Of a stretch of 64,000 nucleotides of DNA, positions 57,451-64,000 are shown in pieces; the stretch's first letter is position 1; each line of letters opens with the position of its first letter. Both the position numbers and the translations under genes were made by a program. Origin of the DNA: Anthoceros angustus (Eukaryota; Streptophyta; Anthocerotopsida; Anthocerotales; Anthocerotaceae); contig MU008155.1 in the NCBI GenBank assembly GCA_010909165.1, positions 992,001-1,056,000 of the forward strand. The letters are read 5' to 3'. A model generated the notes under the pieces. That model had not been told where the DNA came from. It made no database searches and saw nothing but the letters and a program-made list of their open reading frames with translations.

Positions 57451-60193
57451 ATGGCGATCCACAGGATGGGTGCTTGTTTCATCCTAGCGCTGCTGCTTCT
57501 GATGCCCTTGTCCACGATTTCTGCAACTGAGCCTGCTCCAGAGGTCCGAATCATATCACATTCGTTGGGTCACAATTGTTTTTTTTGGCAAGATGGGCTC
57601 ACCATTTGATGCTCGGTACAGGTGTATGTGGTGCACTTGGGAGCCATCCCTGGAGGCCATGAGTTGGACGCGTTGTTGGAGAACACAGCTCTTCTTGCTA
57701 CAGTTTTGGGAAGGTTAGTTCTCTGCATTTTCCACGAGGATCCTTCTCCATGTGGGCTGTGTGGCCGTAGAGTGCCCATTCATCTGGAAGCAACATGAGA
57801 TCGAGTGTGTGAAGTTCTGTGTTCGCAGTGTCGAGGCTGCAACTGGGTCAATCTTGTACCACTACCACAGGACATTCCGAGGCTTTGCTGCCAAACTGGA
57901 CGCCAGTCATGCTGCAAAACTCAAAGGCAAGCTCCGGATCCCTCCTTGAATCAGAAGTTCTTCTGTCCGAACCCCTGCGAAATCCGATCTCACCCAGATG
58001 CAGGAACCTGGTGTATGCAGAGTCAGAGAAGGTTCTTGGCGTATTTAAGAGCTTGATTCACAAGCCGCACACAAGTCATTCGTGGAATTTTCTGGGCGTT
58101 TTGAACCGCGATAGCAGTGACATTCTCCTGCCAGGCACCAACGACTCCTACTATTTCCCTCCTCCCGCTTCTCAAACTGATATCATCATCGGGAAGCTCG
58201 ACTCTGGTACAGTTCTCGTAGAGCACGGTGTTGGGGAAATTTGTGATCTTCATGCTATGGCATTATTCACTTGGAGCTGAGCGCTGTGTTTGCTGTTGCC
58301 GCTGTTCGCAGGATACTGGCCCGAATCTGCCAGCTTCCAGGATGTGGGTATGCCACCAGTTCCTCTTCGCTGGAAGGGAGCGTGCATCATCCCTGTATTC
58401 CGTGCGTCATCCGTGTAAGTCACTTGATGCCAGTCATTCCTGGATGTGGAAGGATCTTCGCCTGACCTGACTCTGTTGTATGATTTAACGTCACTGCTTC
58501 TTGACCTTGGACTCTGTGCCCTATTGCCCCAGGGAGGTTGGGTCTTCAACCCCTTCCAGTTTACAACCCCAGCCCCCATCGTCCTGGGTTCCAATGCAAT
58601 AGGACCTGGAGCCTTGGTAGAACAAGCCAAGTATGTCAAATCTGGACGCAGATTTCTGTGAAACATGCTCGTTCAACAGTGTGGAGTGCAAGCAATGGAA
58701 AGTATATGCCGGCAATGATTTAATACGTGTTTGGATTGTATGTGTCGCAGTGTCTGCCTCCCCTCCAGCCTGGATTCTTCGATTGTGACAGGAGCCATCG
58801 TGGTGTGCGCATATGATCCAAGCGTGGCTGCAGAGGATGAGGTGCGCCGAGCCGGTGGAGTGGGTATCATTCTCGTCGGCACTCCGTCCGTGCCACGAGA
58901 GTTTGTCGGGCCTGCCACATACATCTCCGAAGACGCCGCCAACCTAGCCCTGCAGCTGCCGTACTTGCAGAACACACCGTAAGCTTTCTCCACTCTCTGT
59001 CATGAGTTGCTGAGTGCAGCCTTGGTTGAACTTCAGTGAGGTGTTTGACGAGATTGTGTGTCATGGCTTTTGCAGGACTCCTGTCGGTGTCATCCTGCCT
59101 ACTGCAGCAACTTACGGGTAAGTACCTGCACCAAGAGTGGCCACCTTTTCCTCCAGAGGCCCCAGCCTTCGTAACCCCGACATCCCTAAGGTATGGCCCG
59201 TTGCCCACACTGATGAAATGCCCCAAGCTTGTCTGTGTAGGTTACTTGTTATAATCTGGTGAGGGGCTTCCCCATGGCTGCTGTCTCTGGGGTTTCCAAG
59301 TCTGCCTAGACTAGTCCCTCATCTGATATAGCTCTCCTGTGTGGGCTGCAGCCTGACATAACAGCTCCAGGACAAGCCATTCTGGCTGCTTTCTCTCCTC
59401 TCCAAGTAGATGATTTTGAAACTGGAGGTCGATCGCTGACCCTGAATATTATATCCGGCACATCTATGGCCTGCCCTCACATCTCTGCAATATCTGCTCT
59501 CGTCAAGATTGCCCACCCAACGTGGAGTCCTGCAGCTATGAAATCCGCCATCATGACAACAGGCACGCCATCTCCAATGCTCTGCGATTTATTAGTTCGT
59601 TCGTTTCTTGTGAATCATGTGAACTAACTCCTCCTCCAGTTCTAGCGTTCTCCATCCTAACGATCTGCCTTGTGTCTGCAGCGACCCAAATTGATAACTT
59701 CAACAGCTCCATAACAACGTATCCTTCTCTTACTCCAGGAAGCCCTCTGGACTTTGGATCTGGTCACGTGTATCCACTTGCTGCCCTGGATCCCGAACTT
59801 GTATATGATGCCAATTTTGCCGATTACATTGATTTCATATGCGACTTCGGCATCACAGATACAGACCTCCGCTCGTATACAGGAGATCCTTCTGCTGCCT
59901 GTCCACCGGTTCCCAAGGCGCACTATGATATCAACTATCCAGCCATCAAAGTATCTCATCTAGTGACCTCTGTGACAGTGACGAGAAGCGTGACAAATGT
60001 GGGGGCAGTTGGAGTTGTAACCTACACGCCCACAGTCATCGCACCCGATCCTTCGGTTTGGGTAACTGTTGATCCTCCTGCCCTCTCCTTCCAATCTGTA
60101 GGACAGGCTTTGTCATTCACAGTTACTTTCACAACACCAGTTTCTGGAGATGGTACCATCACCTATTGGGGATCTTTGATATGGTCGGATTGA
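57451..60193 (+). pseudogene. Subtilisin-like serine protease (plant S8 subtilase), disrupted
   Basis: Exon blocks are 57451-57543, 57622-57713, 57829-57926, 58027-58206, 58312-58414, 58533-58630, 58751-58978, 59076-59190, 59352-59562 and 59682-60193. The product would be a secreted protease. It has a signal peptide (MAIHRMGACFILALLLLMPL), an I9 propeptide (VYVVHLGAIPGGHE, SILYHYHRTFRGFAAKLDAS), the catalytic Asp in KLDSGYWPES, a PA-domain-like part (GAIVVCAYDPSVAAEDEV, AGGVGIILV), FSSRGPSLRNPDI, the catalytic Ser in GTSMACPH and a C-terminal fibronectin-like domain (LVTSVTVTRSVTNVGAV). The GHGTH block with the catalytic His and roughly 150 residues around it are absent between 58414 and 58533. 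An in-frame TAA (59119-59121) interrupts YG-x-VPAPRVATFSS. Introns 57927-58026 and 59563-59681 start with GC. The end is cut after WSD by an LTR that supplies the TGA. Confidence 0.88.
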
Positions 60194-60460
60194 AAGAACT
60201 AGCTCAGACACAACACAGTCTGGGCAACGCACAGGATCAACACAGTTCGCAGACACAAGCAGAGGCAATGGATGGCACACGCAATAGCACCACTGGCTTA
60301 GATAGGCTCCACAGTACACATCAATATGGTGCACAGGGTGCTACATATATAGCCCTTATGCTAGGCAACTATCGAGGAGGTAAGCCCTAGACTCGATAGT
60401 GCAATATCCTAATATATCCTAATATACTAGAGTAAGTAGCAGAGGATTGAATCTCTAACA
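60191..60460 (-). repeat. 3' LTR of a Ty1/copia element
   Basis: The 270-bp segment reads TGAAAGAACTAG on the + strand at 60191 and ends CTCTAACA at 60460. On the element's strand it runs TGTTAGAG to CTTTCA, the canonical TG...CA ends. It abuts a polypurine tract and the copia coding end. The five bases before it (CGGAT, 60186-60190) should be one half of the target duplication; the other LTR lies outside the window. Confidence 0.85.
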
Positions 60461-60474
60461 CTCCCCCTTCAAGC
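60461..60474 (-). promoter_or_regulatory. Polypurine tract of the copia element
   Basis: The minus strand reads TTGAAGGGGGAG directly before the TGTTAGAG start of the LTR. This is the standard plus-strand primer position. Confidence 0.8.
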
Positions 60475-60479
60475 TAAAG

Positions 60480-60600
60480 CTACTTACCGACGCCAAGATC
60501 CGAACGAAAATGTGCAAACTTTGCGCCGCCGAGCGCCTTGGTGAAGATATCCGCCACCATCTCCTCGGTGCGGAGGTATGAGATTTGAATCACGCCTTTG
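60480..60600 (-). pseudogene. Copia RNase H C-terminal end
   Basis: The minus-strand frame reads ISYLRTEEMVADIFTKALGG, then a short tail and a TAG stop at about 60480, 20 bp from the LTR. This matches the usual copia pol terminus. It is fused to the RT start upstream by an internal deletion. Confidence 0.8.
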
Positions 60601-60609
60601 AGATCTATT

Positions 60610-60993
60610 CATGCGAACTACCGGGGAGAAGGTCTCCTCGTAGTCCAAATTTCACTTGAGTGAAACCGCGAGCCACTAGTCTCGCTTTATGCCTTTCCAG
60701 ATCCACAAGATTGTACTTCTTCTTGAAAGTCCACTTGCAATGACTCCCGGTGGCAAATCAACCAACGCCCAAACGTTGTTTTCGAGCATCGAATTATACT
60801 CAGTACGAATAGCTTCGTTCCAGAACTCACCTTCAGGTCCGTTTCGTGCTTCCTCAATTGTGAGCGGGATATCATCTTCGAGAAGAAAACACCATTCGTC
60901 CGCCACCATGTTGTGGGCATTCTCGAGGACCTTCCGGCCGCCGAACCCTTGTCGACCGTCTCGGAATAGCTGCTGTTGGTTCGCCCTCCGCAT
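60610..60993 (-). pseudogene. Copia linker and reverse-transcriptase start, copy 1
   Basis: The frame at 60993-60676 reads EWCFLLEDDIPLTIEEARNG, FWNEAIRTEYNSMLENNVWA and LVDLPPG. It then continues in shifted frames as ERHKARLVARGFTQVK and LDYEETFSPVV. This is the entry to copia RT; the catalytic YVDD part is not present. Confidence 0.8.
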
Positions 60994-61480
60994 CCTCCAA
61001 TGCCGGAACTAACTCCTCAACATGTCACTGTTCCTTCCGAATTTCCTCCGAGAATTCCTGCGGGAACAATAGGTGGTATGACCTCACCGCTGATGTCCTC
61101 ACCATCACCTCCTCCTGTGTGGTGATCCTCTTCTGTCATTGGTGGATCTGGGACAAGGAAGGTGTCCTGGATAAACTCAAAGTTGAGGTCTGTAAATGCT
61201 TTCCGTGATGACTTCCAATATTGTTCTCATCGAACACGACATCGAACTTTCATGCATCCGCTGCCGACGGATCCCACAACTGTAAGTTTTCGCCATTCAT
61301 TCGCATAACCAATGAAGCGCACTTGATGCTTCCGCCCAACTTCTTCCGCAGCTTGCTTAGGAACATGCGCATATGCTACGCAGCCCAAACACTCTCAAGT
61401 GTGAGACATTTGGTTTCTCACCAAACCAAGCTTCATGGGGTGTCATAGAGCCACCTAGCGCCATGGTAATTGACATATTC

Positions 61481-63057
61481 TGTACGGTACCGCCAGCCAG
61501 ATCCGTCGTTGTACTTCTTGAAAGTCCACTTGCGATCGGCGGCTTTTCTCCGGTGGCAAATCAACCAACGTCAAGCGTTGTTTTCGAGCATCGAATTATA
61601 CTCGATCTGAATAGCTTCATTCCGAACTCACCTTGAGTCCGTTTCGTGCTTCCTCAATTGTGAGCGGGATATCATCTTGAGAAGAAAACACCATTCGTCC
61701 GCTCACCATGTTAAGCTGGGCATTCTCGAGGACCTTCCGGCGTCGGACCCTTGTCGACCGTCTCGGAATAGCTGCTGGTTAGTCCTCTGCATCCTCCAAT
61801 CTTGGAACTAACTCCTCAACATCTTTCTTTGTTGTGCTCCTTAATTTCCTCCTCAGAATTCCTGCGGGAACAATAGGTGGTATGACCTCACTGTTTGGGA
61901 TGTCCTCACCATCACCCTCCGGTGTGTGGTGATCCTCTTCTGTCATTGGTGGATGCAGGGAAGAAGGTGTCTGGATAAACTCAGGTTGAGTTCGTGTACC
62001 GTGCTCGCATGACTTCAATATTGTTCTCATCGAACACGACATCGAACTTTCATGCATCGCTGGCGGGATCCCATAATCGTAAGCCTTTCGCTCATTCGCA
62101 TAACCAATGAAGCGCACTTGATGCTTCCAACTTCTTCCGCGATTGCTTAGGAACATGCGCATATGCTACTGTGACCAAACACTCTCAAGTGTGAGACATT
62201 TGGTTTCTCACCAAACCAAGCTTCATGGGGTGTCATAGAGCCACCTAGCGCCATGGTAATTGACATATTCTGTACGGTACCGCCAGCCAGATCCGTCGTT
62301 GTACTTCTTGAAAGTCCACTTGCGATCGGCGGCTTTTCTCCGGTGGCAAATCAACCAACGTCAAGCGTTGTTTTCGAGCATCGAATTATACTCGATCTGA
62401 ATAGCTTCATTCCGAACTCACCTTGAGTCCGTTTCGTGCTTCCTCAATTGTGAGCGGGATATCATCTTGAGAAGAAAACACCATTCGTCCGCTCACCATG
62501 TTAAGCTGGGCATTCTCGAGGACCTTCCGGCGTCGGACCCTTGTCGACCGTCTCGGAATAGCTGCTGGTTCGTCCTCTGCATCCTCCAATCTTGGAACTA
62601 ACTCCTCAACATCTTTCTTTGTTGTGCTCCTTAATTTCCTCCTCAGAATTCCTGCGGGAACAATAGGTGGTATGACCTCACTGTGGGATGTCCTCACCAT
62701 CACCCTCCGGTGTGTGGTGATCCTCTTCTGTCATTGGTGGATGCAGGGAAGAAGGTGTCTGGATAAACTCAGGTTGAGTTCGTGTACCGTGCTCGCATGA
62801 CTTCAATATTGTTCTCATCGAACACGACATCGAACTTTCATGCATCGCTGGCGGGATCCCATAATCGTAAGCCTTTCGCTCATTCGCATAACCAATGAAG
62901 CGCACTTGATGCTTCCAACTTCTTCCGCGATTGCTTAGGAACATGCGCATATGCTACTGTGACCAAACACTCTCAAGTGTGAGACATTTGGTTTCTCACC
63001 AAACCAAGCTTCATGGGGTGTCATAGAGCCACCTAGCGCCATGGTAATTGACATATT
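61481..63057 (-). repeat. Tandem duplication of a copia integrase-end/RT-start segment, period about 790 bp
   Basis: TGACATATTCTGTACGGTAC starts at 61471 and 62261, and its counterpart at 63049 reads TGACATATTATCGTGTACGC. The two blocks between these points are nearly identical, differing by a 2-bp indel near 61890/62683 and a base near 61782/62572. Each encodes on the minus strand an integrase tail (QVRFIGYANERKAYDYG), an acidic linker (PPMTEEDHHTPEGDGED, EELVPRLEDAED) and the RT start (DDIPLTIEEARNG). More diverged copies flank the pair at about 60690-61470 and 63430-64000. Confidence 0.87.
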
Positions 63058-63330
63058 ATCGTGTACGCGCATGCATCGCCCAAAATATTTTGGCATCCTC
63101 CTTTCCGCTAGCATACTCCTAGCGCCATTGCAGATGGTACGATTCTTCCGCTCGGCGATCCTCACTGGCGTGTACCTTGTCACAATCGCCTCTCAATTCC
63201 GGTGCATTCATCCTTGAAGAGTTTACTCAAATACTCTCCTCCCCATCGTCAAGTTTCTTCAACTTCTTCCTGCTTTGTTTCTCCGCAATGCCTTAACATC
63301 CGAAATGCTTGAGAGCCACTCTTCCGCAGA
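62935..63330 (-). pseudogene. Copia integrase core fragment
   Basis: Minus-strand frames read GGEYLSKLFKDEC (about 63225), YTPVRIAERKNRTI (about 63150-63175), ARSMLAERRMPKYF and MTPHEAWFGEKPNVSHLRVFG (about 62970-63030). The AERKNRT block carries the catalytic Glu region. Upstream it is joined to RT sequence (GLDYEE, about 63355) rather than to the normal integrase start, showing a tandem junction. Confidence 0.78.
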
Positions 63331-63429
63331 AGTACACCGTTTCTCCTCGTAGTCCAGCCCTTTCACTTGAGTGAAACCGCGAGCCACTAGTCTCGCCTTA
63401 TGCCTTTCCAGATCCGACAAGATTGTACT

Positions 63430-64000
63430 TCTTGAAAGTCCACTTGCACGGCTTTTCTCCCGGTGGCAAATCAACCAACGCCCAAACGTTGTTTTCGAGC
63501 ATCGAATTATACTCGACGAATAGCTTCATTCCAACTCACCTTCGTGTCCGCTTTCGTGCTTCCTCAATTGTGAGCGGATATCATCTTCGAGAAGAAAACA
63601 CCATTCGGTCCGCTCACCATGTTGAGTGGCATTCTCGAGGACCTTCCAAGGCGTCAACCCTTGTCGACCGTCTCGGAATAGCTGCTGTTGGTTCGCCCCT
63701 CTGCATCCTCCAATGCCGGAACTAACTCCTCAACATGCCGCTCACAGTTTCCTCCTCCTCCGAGAATTCCTGCGGGAACAATAGGTGGTATGACCTCACC
63801 GCTGATGTCCTCACCATCACCCTCCTGTGTGGTGATCCTCTCACATTGGTGGATCCGGGACAAAGGTGTCTGGATAAACTCGAGTTGAGGTCCGTAAATA
63901 CCGTGTTTCCGCATGACTTCCAATATTGTTCTCATCGAACACGACATCGAACTTTCATGCATCCGCCCGACGGATCCCACAATCTGTAAGCCTTCGCTCA
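63430..64000 (-). pseudogene. Copia integrase-end/RT-start, outermost copy in the window
   Basis: The frames give MHESSMSCSMRTILE, EVIPPIVPAGIL, EELVPALEDAEG, then WCFLLEDD and RKVLENA-like pieces in shifted frames. It corresponds to the same segment as the 790-bp repeats but is more diverged. The window ends inside it. Confidence 0.65.

Larger units (their letters stand above)
60191..64000 (-). mobile_element. Ty1/copia retrotransposon, rearranged, continues beyond the window
   Basis: Minus-strand order from the LTR inward is RNase H end, reverse transcriptase start, then integrase, repeated several times. The integrase-before-RT order and motifs such as AERKNRT, EAWFGEKPNVSHLRVFG and KARLVARGFTQVKGLDYEE are copia-type. 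The catalytic middle of RT is missing: LDYEETFSPVV at about 60625 is followed almost directly by the RNase H tail. The element cannot be active as written. Confidence 0.87.

Noticed and set aside
59118-59135. Apparent 18-bp intron in the subtilase (GTAAGT...AAG)
   Set aside because: Too short to be spliced. Reading straight through restores YG-stop-VPAPRVATFSS, so it is an exon with a nonsense codon.
1-64000. CRISPR arrays, rRNA or tRNA genes, bacterial operons
   Set aside because: No regularly spaced identical short repeats and no conserved rRNA or tRNA sequence were recognised on reading. The tRNA-like match at 8659 is a retroelement primer site.

Overview
This is a stretch of eukaryotic nuclear DNA dominated by decayed transposable elements. 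It most likely comes from a land plant. Pointers are GT-AG spliced exons, a plant-type subtilase, a Ty3/gypsy element with a tRNA-Asp-like primer site, a Ty1/copia element and a LINE. I suspect a seed-free lineage (fern, lycophyte or bryophyte) from the flavour of the LINE reverse transcriptase and the DUF7869-like element, but this is a weak inference. I see no bacterial-type operons, CRISPR array, rRNA or tRNA gene.

Layout. 1-2289 is unassigned. 2290-4165 holds a broken DUF7869-like, probably transposon-borne, gene on the + strand. 4166-19933 is one large Ty3/gypsy element in + orientation. Its direct terminal repeats are unusually long (about 4.5 and 5.5 kb) and flank a degenerate gag-PR-RT-RH-IN core of 5.8 kb. 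The right repeat carries an extra 1,158-bp tandem duplication between two (GA)n tracts. 19934-22689 is unassigned and 22690-23310 is a decaying minisatellite.

23450-55320 is a tandem array with a period of about 13.8 kb. Unit 1 is roughly 23450-38010, unit 2 38010-51795, and unit 3 51795-55320 (truncated). A full unit contains, in order: a conserved + strand segment ending at an AATAAA; an uncharacterised minus-strand gene (coiled coil, Cys-rich block, two hydrophobic segments, 9-residue tail repeats); a 1.5-kb element with 32-bp terminal inverted repeats; a 5'-truncated LINE (minus strand); a very GC-rich minisatellite; and AT-rich DNA. None of the three copies of the uncharacterised gene is free of lesions. 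Shared lesions and sequence mosaics suggest that unit 2 is a crossover hybrid of unit-1-type and unit-3-type sequence.

55339-56660 holds the 3' six exons of an SNM1/DCLRE1-family DNA cross-link repair nuclease, cut off at the array edge. 57451-60193 is a subtilisin-like serine protease gene with ten recognisable exon blocks. It lacks the catalytic-His block, has an internal stop and is cut at its 3' end by a copia LTR whose first bases supply the stop codon. From 60191 to the window end lies that Ty1/copia element (minus strand), with its 3' LTR, polypurine tract and a local tandem array (790-bp period) of integrase-end/reverse-transcriptase-start segments.

Many reading frames here are broken by 1-6 base indels, while paralogous copies show few substitutions. 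Some of the decay may therefore be assembly error rather than biology, and calls of 'pseudogene' should be read with that in mind.
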